Shown piece after piece: positions 1 to 6,488 of a stretch of 10,130 nucleotides of DNA (its first letter is position 1; every line of letters starts with the position of its first letter). Position numbers and translations under genes: made by a program. The notes under the pieces are model-generated. The model was not told the DNA's origin. It worked only from the letters and a program-made list of their open reading frames with translations, and searched no databases. Source of the DNA: an uncultured Clostridia bacterium (lineage in GTDB: Bacteria > Bacillota > Clostridia > TANB77 > CAG-508); NCBI GenBank assembly GCA_944393455.1, contig CALYAH010000090.1, positions 1 through 10,130 on the forward strand, in the 5' to 3' direction.

Positions 1-209
1 GCTTACTTATCATTAGAGTAAATGTGTACTTTTATTATCTTTATTAAAAACGTACTAATTATTAAAATACACACATAATATGAATATAAAGTAGTGGCAT
101 ACAAGATAAGATAACTATATATAAAATCTACAAGCTATATATTTTTTTAGTAGTTTACTAATACAAAATAATATGTAAAAATATATATAAAAATTATGTA
201 TGAATTGAA
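1..209. other. AT-rich non-coding stretch left of the lysS remnant
   Basis: No open frame of coding character is visible on either strand and no RNA gene is recognisable. The only structure seen is a short perfect hairpin, TTAGTA-GTT-TACTAA, at 147-161. The stretch ends where similarity to lysS begins, around 204-210, so it is one side of a junction between unrelated sequences. Confidence 0.5.
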
Positions 210-362
210 ATGGATTTAGATTATGTAGAAGCATTAGAATACGGATTACCACCAACTGGTGGAATGGGTATGGGTATTGATCGTTTAGTTATGTTATTAA
301 CTGGTCAAGAAAGTATCCAAGAAGTTATCTTATTCCCTCAAATGAAACCAAGAGGAAAATAA
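210..362 (+). pseudogene. lysS: 3' end of a lysyl-tRNA synthetase gene (last 50 codons only)
   Basis: The frame translates to 50 residues ending in MKPRGK and a TAA stop. It holds EALEYGLPPTGG followed by G-M-G-M-G-I-D-R-L, which is motif 3 (ATP and adenylate binding) of class II aminoacyl-tRNA synthetases, and then the LysS-typical LLTGQESIQEVILFP tail. A complete LysS has about 490-500 residues, so roughly 90 % is missing. Upstream in the same frame there is a stop at 201-203 and no synthetase-like sequence. No Shine-Dalgarno sequence precedes the ATG at 210, so it is unlikely to be a functional short gene. The 50 codons carry no internal stop or frameshift, which suggests recent truncation or recent duplication. 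An intact lysS is expected elsewhere, because the enzyme is essential in most bacteria. The family assignment is firm; the origin of the fragment is inference. Confidence 0.88.
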
Positions 363-366
363 TGAC

Positions 367-388
367 AAAACTAAGATATTTTAGTTTT
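367..388 (+). terminator. Possible weak terminator after the lysS remnant
   Basis: An inverted repeat AAAACTAA-gatatt-TTAGTTTT starts four bases after the lysS stop. The stem is 8 bp but AT-rich, and the right arm runs into only four T's followed by mixed A/T. It is probably the native lysS downstream hairpin carried along with the fragment. Its strength as a terminator is doubtful. Confidence 0.4.
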
Positions 389-761
389 ATAAAATAAAAT
401 ATAAATAAAATTAAAAGCATAACTTAAACTATGATTATTTATTTGAATGAAATATGATGTAGTTTATTGTTATGTTTTTTTGTTTAACTTTTATAGTAGG
501 ATTTGTGATAGTGACGCTATATTATGATTAGTCAATATATCAAATTAAATTTTTACAGCATACATGAGAAATTTAATCTATCTGATTTTTGTTTATATTT
601 ATTTTATTTAAAACTCTTTGCTTTACCTTAGTAATACAATGATAACAAAAAAATTATTTTTTAATCGATTGATTTTTATATTTCAATGGTTATATAGTGC
701 CATATAAATAAGTGATTATAAATGTAAGTGTAACATGATTTAATTAGATGGAGATATCATT
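389..761. other. Gene-free AT-rich spacer
   Basis: No open frame with a ribosome site, no RNA gene and no repeat family could be recognised. Only short imperfect AT hairpins occur, for example TTATAT-agtgcc-ATATAA around 690-710. It separates the lysS scar from the PTS operon. Confidence 0.5.
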
Positions 762-784
762 AAGGTGCCCTAAGCATCTTTTTT
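762..784 (+). terminator. Rho-independent terminator-like hairpin upstream of the PTS operon promoter
   Basis: AAGGTGC-cctaa-GCATCTT can form a 7-bp stem (one G.U pair) with a five-base loop, followed by TTTT. It lies about 45 bases before the -35 box of the operon promoter and has no recognisable gene immediately upstream. It would shield the operon from read-through, or may be the relic terminator of a lost gene. Confidence 0.5.
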
Positions 785-827
785 AGTATATAAATGTATT
801 TTAATTTATGAATTGAAAATAGTGTTG

Positions 828-856
828 TTGACAAATGTATATACATATATTAAAAT
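828..856 (+). promoter_or_regulatory. Promoter of the deglycase/PTS operon
   Basis: A consensus -35 box TTGACA (828-833) is followed after exactly 17 bases by a -10 box TAAAAT (851-856), one mismatch from the SigA-type consensus. Transcription would begin near 863, giving a leader of about 25 bases before the ATG at 889. An upstream in-frame ATG at 835 lies inside the spacer of this promoter and so cannot be on its transcript. Confidence 0.85.
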
Positions 857-869
857 ATATATACAATAT
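834..869. promoter_or_regulatory. Probable GntR-family operator overlapping the operon promoter
   Basis: AAATGTATATACATATAT begins at 833 within the promoter spacer and contains the palindrome ATGTATATACAT (835-846). A second copy with one change in its 13-base core, AAATATATATACA, lies at 853-865 over the -10 box and the likely transcription start. The core GTATATAC fits the GT-N4-AC type sites bound by HutC/TreR-like GntR regulators. The same core, AAATGTATATACA, precedes the repressor gene at 6471-6483. Repression by blocking RNA polymerase is inferred from these positions. Confidence 0.72.
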
Positions 870-888
870 GAAAAAGGGGAATAGAAAA

Positions 889-1974
889 ATGAATAAGGAT
901 TATGGTGATATGTATCAATACATATTAGAATCAAAACAAGCGGTTAGAAATATTATTTCTAACCATGAAGAAATCTTTCGAGATGCTGTTGAATACTTTT
1001 TTAATGGCAATTATGAACAAATTTATGTGATTGGATCGGGTACATCTTATCACGCTGCATTAGCTGCCAAAAATTTGATGGAAAAAGTATTACAAATGAA
1101 AGTATTTGCTTCATATCCTATTGTATTTAAGGATGAAAAAATATTTAACAAAAATACATTAGTGATGGGTCTTTCTCATGCCGGGATGTCTGCTTCTACT
1201 ATTGCTGGGCTTGATAAAGCAAAAGCGAATGGTTTTGGTACAATTGCAATGACTGCTGAAAAAGGAAGAACAATTGAGCATCATGGGGATGTTAGACTTT
1301 ATGTAGAAATTGGAGAAGAAAAAGCTGGACCAAAAACAAAAGGCTATATTGGATCAATTGTTACTTTTATGATTTTTGCTTTAAAAGTTGCTTTAAGACA
1401 AGGAAAAATCACACAAGAAGAATTTAATGATTATCTAAATAGAATGCAAGCAAGTGCGGATGCAATTCCTGATATTGCTGAAACAACTACCAAATGGTAT
1501 TTAGAAAATAGAGAAGACTTAATGAAATGCCGACGTTTGTATGTCATTGGATATGATAATTGTTTAGCAGATATGATGGAAGGAACTTTAAAAATTTGCG
1601 AAGCAGTTCGTTATAGTGTCCATGGTTTTGAATTAGAAGAGTTTATGCACGGTATTTATCACTGTATAGATGAAAATACTTATATGATTTATATATGTTC
1701 AAAAGGGCAATACTATGATCGTATCCTAAGATTAAAACGTTATTTTGAAGAAGAAAGACATAGTCATAATTTTTTGATTACTCATGAAAATACGAACAAT
1801 CCAAAAGATTTGGTTTTCCCATTTACTAATGATCAAGAGTTTGCCGTATTACAATACATTATACCGATGCAAGTTCTAGCAAGAAAACTTTCTTTAGATT
1901 TAGGAATAGATTGTAATATTCCTAGTGATCCACAATTTCATTTTAAAATGAATAGTTATTTAAAAGAAGGATAG
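889..1974 (+). CDS. SIS-domain sugar-amine 6-phosphate deglycase 1 (GfrE/GfrF/FrlB-like)
   Basis: The protein has 361 residues when started at the ATG at 889, which has an AGGGGA ribosome site eight bases upstream. The alternative ATG at 835 lies within the promoter. It has two sugar isomerase (SIS) domains, at about residues 30-170 and 205-340. In the first, GSGTSYHA (49-56) and LSHAGMSAST (95-104) form the phosphosugar-binding loops. In the second, E-x-E-E-F-M-H-G (248-255) corresponds to the Glu/His region of FrlB and GlmS-type SIS enzymes. The family is cytosolic; deglycases of this class split fructoselysine or glucoselysine 6-phosphate into glucose 6-phosphate and lysine. It is first in the operon, before EIIA, and paralogous to the last gene (shared GSGTSYHA, FNKNTLV, IIPMQVLA, DPQFH). 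Its loop reads SHAGMS where the partner has SQGGQS, which may reflect a different substrate. Which of the two known deglycase activities it has cannot be decided here. Confidence 0.85.
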   Translation: MNKDYGDMYQYILESKQAVRNIISNHEEIFRDAVEYFFNGNYEQIYVIGSGTSYHAALAAKNLMEKVLQMKVFASYPIVFKDEKIFNKNTLVMGLSHAGMSASTIAGLDKAKANGFGTIAMTAEKGRTIEHHGDVRLYVEIGEEKAGPKTKGYIGSIVTFMIFALKVALRQGKITQEEFNDYLNRMQASADAIPDIAETTTKWYLENREDLMKCRRLYVIGYDNCLADMMEGTLKICEAVRYSVHGFELEEFMHGIYHCIDENTYMIYICSKGQYYDRILRLKRYFEEERHSHNFLITHENTNNPKDLVFPFTNDQEFAVLQYIIPMQVLARKLSLDLGIDCNIPSDPQFHFKMNSYLKEG

Positions 1975-1982
1975 GTGATAGA

Positions 1983-2420
1983 ATGACAAATATTATTTTA
2001 TTTTCTCATGGACAATTAGCTGTTGGTCTGGCAGATTCTTGTAAATTAATTATCGGGGAAAATAGATTTAAAGTATTAAATATTTTATTAGATCAAAGCA
2101 TTGAACAAATTGAACATAATTTAGATAATGTTATTGATGGATTTAGTAAGGAGCAACCGATTGTTATTGTTACAGATATACCTGGTGGAAGTACCACACA
2201 AACAGCTATTAAAAAAATCTCTCAAAGAAAAAACGTTTATGTAGTAACAGGAATGAATTTAGGATTGGTTATGAGTTTATCTTTTTTATCATTATCTAAT
2301 GATGATGAAGATAACAAAAATAAAATTAGAGGAGTAATTGAAGAAAATAGAAATGGTATCTATTTAGTAAATGATGTCATGAATTTAAATGATGAGTTAT
2401 CAAATAATGATGACTTATAA
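1983..2420 (+). CDS. PTS EIIA component, mannose/fructose/sorbose family
   Basis: This 145-residue cytosolic protein is the usual size for a stand-alone EIIA-Man domain. It accepts phosphate from HPr and passes it to EIIB. His9 in the N-terminal strand (LFSHGQLAVGL) is the expected phosphorylated residue, matching the family's THGxxA motif. D-I-P-G-G-S-T-T-Q-T-A (about residues 61-71) corresponds to the family's D-x-x-G-G-S-P-x-N loop, and VTGMNLGLVM follows. The last 30 or so residues are acidic and Asn-rich and probably flexible. The ATG lies eight bases after the stop of deglycase 1, with an AGGTGA ribosome site overlapping that stop, so the two genes are co-transcribed. Sugar specificity resides in IIC/IID and cannot be read from this subunit; the flanking deglycases suggest a glycated amino acid. 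Confidence 0.92.
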   Translation: MTNIILFSHGQLAVGLADSCKLIIGENRFKVLNILLDQSIEQIEHNLDNVIDGFSKEQPIVIVTDIPGGSTTQTAIKKISQRKNVYVVTGMNLGLVMSLSFLSLSNDDEDNKNKIRGVIEENRNGIYLVNDVMNLNDELSNNDDL

Positions 2421-2434
2421 GGGGGAAAGATAAA

Positions 2435-2923
2435 ATGATAGAAGTTTTAAGAGTAGATGATCGATTATTACACGGACAAGTTGCTGTATCATGGACAAGA
2501 TATTTTAAAGTAGATGTTATTCTAGTAGCTAATGATCACTTGATTACAGATAAAGATATGCAAGTAGCATTTAAATTAGCAACTCCTGCAGGCATAGTTC
2601 TTTCAATGAAATCTTTGCAAGGTGCTGTTAATGTTATTAATAATCCAAAACATGCTGCACGAAAAATTATGGTTATTACAAAAGATTTAAATGATGCTAA
2701 ATTTATTTGTGAAAACACAAAAGGAGCTATTAAAGATATCTTGTTAGGCGGTCTTCGTAATGGAGAAGAAAAAAAACAAATTGATATGAATTCATACATG
2801 AGTGATCAAGATATTCAAGTGATGGATGAACTTGAAAAAAAAGAATACCATATTTATATGCAATCAGTTCCTACTTCTAAAAAATTAAGCACAAAAGATA
2901 TAAGAAATGCATTTAACAAATAG
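2435..2923 (+). CDS. PTS EIIB component, mannose/fructose/sorbose family
   Basis: The 162-residue length is typical of EIIB-Man/Sor. The N-terminus IEVLRVDDRLLHGQVAVSW carries the family signature R-(I/V)-D-D-R-L-(I/L)-H-G-Q-V, with His13 as the predicted phosphorylation site. EIIB takes phosphate from EIIA His9 and donates it to the substrate during passage through IIC/IID. Further family features are LATPAGIVLSM (around 49-59), DAKFICENT (around 88-96) and the GGLRNGEEKK loop. A GGGGGAAAG ribosome site lies between the eiiA stop and this ATG, in a 14-base gap. The C-terminal half is typical, with no truncation or missing key residue. Separate A and B genes, rather than an AB fusion, are common in Bacillota operons of this class. 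Confidence 0.93.
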   Translation: MIEVLRVDDRLLHGQVAVSWTRYFKVDVILVANDHLITDKDMQVAFKLATPAGIVLSMKSLQGAVNVINNPKHAARKIMVITKDLNDAKFICENTKGAIKDILLGGLRNGEEKKQIDMNSYMSDQDIQVMDELEKKEYHIYMQSVPTSKKLSTKDIRNAFNK

Positions 2924-2937
2924 GAGGAAAAGAGAAT

Positions 2938-3723
2938 ATGAGTTTAGTTCAAGCTATACTATTAGGACTACTTGGGGGTATTGGAATTTGGGATAGTAGA
3001 GTTGGTGGTATATGGATGTTAGATCGTCCATTAGTACTTGGCCCAATTGTTGGTTTAATTTTAGGGGATTTTAAAACAGGAATCATTGTTGGTGGTTCAT
3101 TAGAATTAATTATGATGGGTGTTGTAGGGATTGGTTCAGCAACTCCACCAGATACAGTATCTGGAACAATTTTAGCAACTGCATTTTCAATCGTGTCAAA
3201 ATTGGATGTTTCAGCAGCAGTAGCACTTGCTCTACCTATTGCAACATTAGGACAATTAGTAGGTATTTTTGTTAGAACTGCAAATGGCTATTTTGTACAT
3301 ATGGCAGATAAAGCTGCTGAAAATGCAGATTTTTCTGGAATAGATAAAGCTTTATGGGGAGGAGCAATTTTATTCTTTGTCAGTTATTTCTTGCTAGTAT
3401 TTTTAGGAGCTTTTTTAGGATCATCTGCCATTAGTGCATTTGTAAAAATGATCCCACAATTTGTAACAGATGGATTAAATGCAGCAAGTGGCATGTTACC
3501 AGCTTTGGGTATTGCTATATTAATGCAATTATTGTTTGATAAAAAGAATGCAGCATTCTTCTTTATTGGTTGGGCAATGACTTCTATATTTTCAGTAAAT
3601 ACTGTAGGGGCAGCTGTTGTAGGAACTGCAATTGCTTATACAATTTATCAATATACAATTTCTAATAAAAATAACAATAATACAATTGATACAATGTCAG
3701 ATGATCTAGGAGGCGAATTATAA
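2938..3723 (+). CDS. PTS EIIC component (membrane permease subunit), mannose/fructose/sorbose family
   Basis: This is a 261-residue, strongly hydrophobic integral membrane protein of normal family length. Hydrophobic spans lie roughly at residues 4-24, 30-52, 66-90, 91-112, 140-165, 180-200 and 205-235. GGSLELIMMGVVGIGSATPPDTVSG (around 52-76) is the conserved EIIC-Man/Sor core, with G-x-x-L-E-L and the P-P-D turn. With EIID it forms the transmembrane channel that binds the substrate and presents it to phosphorylated EIIB. The ATG follows the eiiB stop by 14 bases with an AGGAGG ribosome site. The hydrophilic Asn/Thr-rich tail (last 20 residues) is cytoplasmic by inference, and its coding sequence holds the AGGAGG site of eiiD. 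Substrate is inferred from the neighbouring deglycases only. Confidence 0.93.
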   Translation: MSLVQAILLGLLGGIGIWDSRVGGIWMLDRPLVLGPIVGLILGDFKTGIIVGGSLELIMMGVVGIGSATPPDTVSGTILATAFSIVSKLDVSAAVALALPIATLGQLVGIFVRTANGYFVHMADKAAENADFSGIDKALWGGAILFFVSYFLLVFLGAFLGSSAISAFVKMIPQFVTDGLNAASGMLPALGIAILMQLLFDKKNAAFFFIGWAMTSIFSVNTVGAAVVGTAIAYTIYQYTISNKNNNNTIDTMSDDLGGEL

Positions 3724-4562
3724 TGGAAAACAAAGAAATAAACAATCAAGAATCAATAATGACTCCAGATGTTTATAAAAAAACATTCTGGCGTACGTTC
3801 CCTTTGCAAGCATGTTTTTGTTATGAACGTATGCAAAATGTAGGATTTGCTTATATGATGATTCCTGCATTAAAAAAATTATATAAGGATAAAAAAGATA
3901 TTTCTGAGGCTTTAAAAAGACATTTGGTTATTTTTAATACAACCCCAGCTATTGTAAGTTTTATTGCTGGTGCAGCAATTGCGATGGAAGAAAAATTCAA
4001 AAAAGCAAAAGATAATGGTGAAGAAGTTGACGAAGAGTCAATTAATGCAGTAAAGGCTGCTTTAATGGGACCATTAGCTGGAATTGGTGATTCATTTTTT
4101 TGGGGAACTTTTAGAATTATCGGTGCTGGTATTGGAACGAGTTTAGCAGCTAAAGGAAGTATTTTAGGAGCTATTTTATTCTTATTAATTTATAATATTC
4201 CACATTTAATTGTTCGTTATTTTGGATTAAAAATTGGTTATAAAAGTGGAGTTGTTTTTTTAGCAAGTATGAATAATGGAGGAATAGTTGCTGTTTTAAC
4301 AGAGGTTGCTAAGATTTTAGGTCTTATTGTTGTTGGATCTATGTGCGCTTCTATGGTAACTATTACAACACCATTTGTATTTGAATTAAATGGAACAAAA
4401 ATTGTTTTACAAGAAATATTTGATGGAATTATTAATGGAATATTGCCATTAGGATTTACATTTATTATTTATGCACTATTGGAAAAAGGGTTGAAAAGTA
4501 CTACATTACTATGGGGAATCTTAATCCTTGGTATTGTATTGTCTTTCCTTGGTATTTTATAA
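3723..4562 (+). CDS. PTS EIID component (membrane permease subunit), mannose/fructose/sorbose family
   Basis: The 279-residue protein shows the EIID plan: an amphipathic N-terminal region (YKKTFWRTFPLQACFCYERMQNVGFAYMMIPALKKLY, about 18-54), a helical segment with RHLVIFNTTP, and the hallmark MGPLAGIGDSFFW (about 113-125). Membrane spans follow to the C-terminus (FDGIINGILPLGFTFIIYALLEKG, then a final hydrophobic helix). It pairs with EIIC to form the sugar-translocating complex. The ATG overlaps the eiiC stop by one base (TAATG), and an AGGAGG site at 3708-3713 lies inside eiiC, so translation is coupled. It in turn overlaps the next gene by one base. No truncation or lost motif is visible. 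Confidence 0.93.
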   Translation: MENKEINNQESIMTPDVYKKTFWRTFPLQACFCYERMQNVGFAYMMIPALKKLYKDKKDISEALKRHLVIFNTTPAIVSFIAGAAIAMEEKFKKAKDNGEEVDEESINAVKAALMGPLAGIGDSFFWGTFRIIGAGIGTSLAAKGSILGAILFLLIYNIPHLIVRYFGLKIGYKSGVVFLASMNNGGIVAVLTEVAKILGLIVVGSMCASMVTITTPFVFELNGTKIVLQEIFDGIINGILPLGFTFIIYALLEKGLKSTTLLWGILILGIVLSFLGIL

Positions 4563-5671
4563 TGAGAACAAATATGTATAATTATATATGTGAAACACCT
4601 CTTGTGTTAACATATATCATTAATAACAGGAAAGAAATTGTTAATGAATTTATCAAAACTTATAAAGATAAAAATATTGAGCAAATATATTTGATTGGAT
4701 CAGGAACATCTTATCATGCGGGTTTATCGGCAAAAAATTATTTGGAACAAATATTGAATATAAAAGTATTTTGTATGTACCCTACACAATTTGCAAGAAG
4801 TGAAAAAGTATTTAATAAAAACACATTAGTCATTGGGATTTCGCAAGGTGGGCAAAGTTTATCTACAGTTGAAGGATTAGACGCTGCTACAAATAATGGA
4901 TTAATGACCGCTGCTGTTTCAGAAAATCCAGCAGCTCTTATCTTTGAACATGCTCAAACTCAAACGCAAATAGAAGTTGGGAATGAAAAATGCGGAGCTA
5001 AAACAAAAGGATATGCAGGAAGTACTGTGACTCTAATGATGATGTTAAGCGAATTAGCTTTAGAAAAAGGAATACTTAGTGAAGAAAAATTTGAGTGTTA
5101 CAAAGAAAGGATGTTTAGTGTTATTGAAAATATCCCAATCGTTATTGATGTATCAATTCAATGGTATTCAAGAATAAAAGATGAATTTTTACCAGCAAAA
5201 AGAATTATTGTTGTAGGTTATGATGGTTATTATGCAGATGTTTTAGAAGGTGCATTAAAAATATTAGAAACAGTAAGGCAAGGTGTTACTGGTTATGATA
5301 TTGAAGAATTTTTTCATGGGATTTATAACTCTATTAATGAAAGTGCGTATATCTTTTATTTGGGTTCTGAAGGTGATTATAAAGAGCGGACGTTAAAGTT
5401 AATTGAAATTTTAAAAGAGTGGACACCGCATCATTATTTAATTTCTTCACCTGATAGTATTGTTCATGAAACGGATAAAGACTGCATTGTACAATTTATT
5501 GAAGATCCATTATTTTCTCCTTGGGAATATATAATACCAATGCAAGTTCTTGCTTGTTTAGCATCACAGGACTTAGGTATCAATCCAGATATTCCAAAAG
5601 ATCCACAATTTCATGTAAGAATTGGGAGTAAAAAACTTGACGGTATAAGAGATCAATATAAAAATAGATAA
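4562..5671 (+). CDS. SIS-domain sugar-amine 6-phosphate deglycase 2 (GfrE/GfrF/FrlB-like)
   Basis: Started at 4562 the protein has 369 residues and aligns end to end with deglycase 1 (MYNYICE against MYQYILE near both N-termini). The frame stays open back to an ATG at 4511, but that would add 17 residues encoded inside eiiD and unmatched in the paralogue. TAATG at 4560-4564 overlaps the eiiD stop with no clear Shine-Dalgarno site, so translation is probably coupled to eiiD. SIS domain 1 carries GSGTSYHA (46-53) and SQGGQSLST (94-102); domain 2 carries E-E-F-F-H-G (248-253), the probable catalytic Glu/His region. The SQGGQS loop is the more canonical of the two. A role in splitting the phosphorylated glycated amino acid imported by the PTS, to glucose 6-phosphate and amine, is inferred from family and operon. 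Its substrate relative to deglycase 1 (glucose- or fructose-derived adduct) is open. Confidence 0.86.
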   Translation: MRTNMYNYICETPLVLTYIINNRKEIVNEFIKTYKDKNIEQIYLIGSGTSYHAGLSAKNYLEQILNIKVFCMYPTQFARSEKVFNKNTLVIGISQGGQSLSTVEGLDAATNNGLMTAAVSENPAALIFEHAQTQTQIEVGNEKCGAKTKGYAGSTVTLMMMLSELALEKGILSEEKFECYKERMFSVIENIPIVIDVSIQWYSRIKDEFLPAKRIIVVGYDGYYADVLEGALKILETVRQGVTGYDIEEFFHGIYNSINESAYIFYLGSEGDYKERTLKLIEILKEWTPHHYLISSPDSIVHETDKDCIVQFIEDPLFSPWEYIIPMQVLACLASQDLGINPDIPKDPQFHVRIGSKKLDGIRDQYKNR

Positions 5672-5674
5672 AAG

Positions 5675-5711
5675 AAAAGCTTTATTCCTTTGTGAATAAA
5701 GCTTTATTTTT
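5675..5711. terminator. Bidirectional Rho-independent terminator between the PTS operon and the repressor gene
   Basis: AAAGCTTTATTC (5676-5687) and GAATAAAGCTTT (5694-5705) form a perfect 12-bp stem with a six-base loop. On + it is followed by ATTTTTC. On - the equivalent downstream run is TTTTCTTTTAT. It serves both converging transcripts. The right arm overlaps the first two bases (on +) of the repressor gene's stop codon. Confidence 0.9.
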
Positions 5712-6432
5712 CATCTTTAAAAAATGTTTTTAAGGAATAGGTATATTGATCACCGCGATAATAAGTTGAAATATATTCAAATGGAGTACCGTCAGATAGA
5801 AAAGTAATGTGCTGACTTTTAAAAAGTGCAATATTTTCAATTTCTAATAATTTTTTTTGCTTTTCTGTGGGCATAACAGCAGAATATTGAGCATCAATAC
5901 CTTTGATTTGATAGCCTAGTTTTTTGATATATTTATAAAGTGATCCTTTTAAAACATTAATATCTAAGGATGGAATAACTTTTGTTGATAAATAAGTATA
6001 ACTAATAGCTATTGGCAAGTCATCTCCTGTTCTAAGACGAATAAAATAATGAATAAAATCATCATCTGTTAATTTTAAAGCATCTCGAACTTGTGGAACT
6101 TCTTCTCCTTTTACAAGTTTATATTCTATTAGTTTTGCTCCTGGATTTTTTCCAGTAGAAATCATATCTTCTGTAAAACTGCCAGTAGAACCTAATTGTA
6201 AATTCTTTATTGTACGGAAATCACGAACAAATGATCCCTTTCCAGCGATTCTTTCAATCAAATGTTTTTCACAGAGCATCATAATTGCTTTATTTACAGT
6301 CATTCTAGAAGCATCATAAATTTCACATAATTCTTTTTCTGTAGGAATTTGATCTCCAGGCTTTAATTCATTGTTTTTAATTTTTTGTGCTAAATCATTC
6401 ATAATTTTTATATATTTTGGTTTATTTGACAT
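5704..6432 (-). CDS. GntR-family transcriptional regulator (HutC/UTRA subfamily), probable repressor of the deglycase/PTS operon
   Basis: The 242-residue protein is typical of the HutC subfamily. An N-terminal winged helix-turn-helix (about residues 5-70) includes LKPGDQIPTEKELCEIYDAS, RMTVNKAIMML and the wing GKGSFV. A UTRA ligand-binding domain (about 90-235) includes HYFIRLRTGDDLPIAISYTYL and DGTPFEYISTYYRGDQY. UTRA domains bind small effectors, often phosphosugars, that release the protein from DNA; a 6-phosphorylated Amadori compound or sugar phosphate is a reasonable guess here. The start is supported by an AGAGGT site just upstream on the minus strand. The gene converges on the operon, and its own promoter region holds the same operator core as the operon promoter, arguing for local control and autoregulation. 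The domain call is firm; the target is inferred from the shared sites. Confidence 0.9.
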   Translation of the reverse strand: MSNKPKYIKIMNDLAQKIKNNELKPGDQIPTEKELCEIYDASRMTVNKAIMMLCEKHLIERIAGKGSFVRDFRTIKNLQLGSTGSFTEDMISTGKNPGAKLIEYKLVKGEEVPQVRDALKLTDDDFIHYFIRLRTGDDLPIAISYTYLSTKVIPSLDINVLKGSLYKYIKKLGYQIKGIDAQYSAVMPTEKQKKLLEIENIALFKSQHITFLSDGTPFEYISTYYRGDQYTYSLKTFFKDEK

Positions 6433-6454
6433 TATATTTACCTCTCACTTTTAA

Positions 6455-6488
6455 ATTATAGCATATTTGTAAATGTATATACAAATAT
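6455..6488 (-). promoter_or_regulatory. Promoter and operator of the GntR-family repressor gene
   Basis: On the minus strand a perfect -10 box TATAAT (6455-6460 on +) precedes the repressor start by about 22 bases. The -35 box is weak (TTGTAT at an 18-base spacing, 6479-6484). Overlapping the -35 is the inverted repeat ATATTTGTA (6463-6471), eight bases, TACAAATAT (6480-6488). Its centre contains AATGTATATACA, as in the operon promoter. The overlap suggests the repressor limits its own synthesis. Confidence 0.72.

Noticed and set aside
1..209. Search for a CRISPR array, tRNA or insertion-sequence end next to the lysS remnant
   Set aside because: No repeated unit, cloverleaf or terminal inverted repeat could be seen; only one 6-bp hairpin at 147-161.
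747..786. Mini-frame MEISLRCPKHLF overlapping the terminator-like hairpin, considered as a leader peptide for attenuation
   Set aside because: Only 12 codons, no ribosome site and no run of regulatory codons; the operon promoter lies downstream of it, so it cannot attenuate the operon transcript.
2536..2799. Open frame of 87 codons on the minus strand inside the EIIB gene
   Set aside because: It is entirely antisense to a clear EIIB gene, has no ribosome site and its translation resembles no protein family; it is a shadow of the + strand codons.
889..5671. Operon considered as a glucosaminate or N-acetylgalactosamine PTS cluster
   Set aside because: There is no dehydratase/aldolase pair, deacetylase or tagatose-phosphate aldolase; the two long SIS proteins with SQGGQS-type loops fit deglycases better, although substrate remains unproven.
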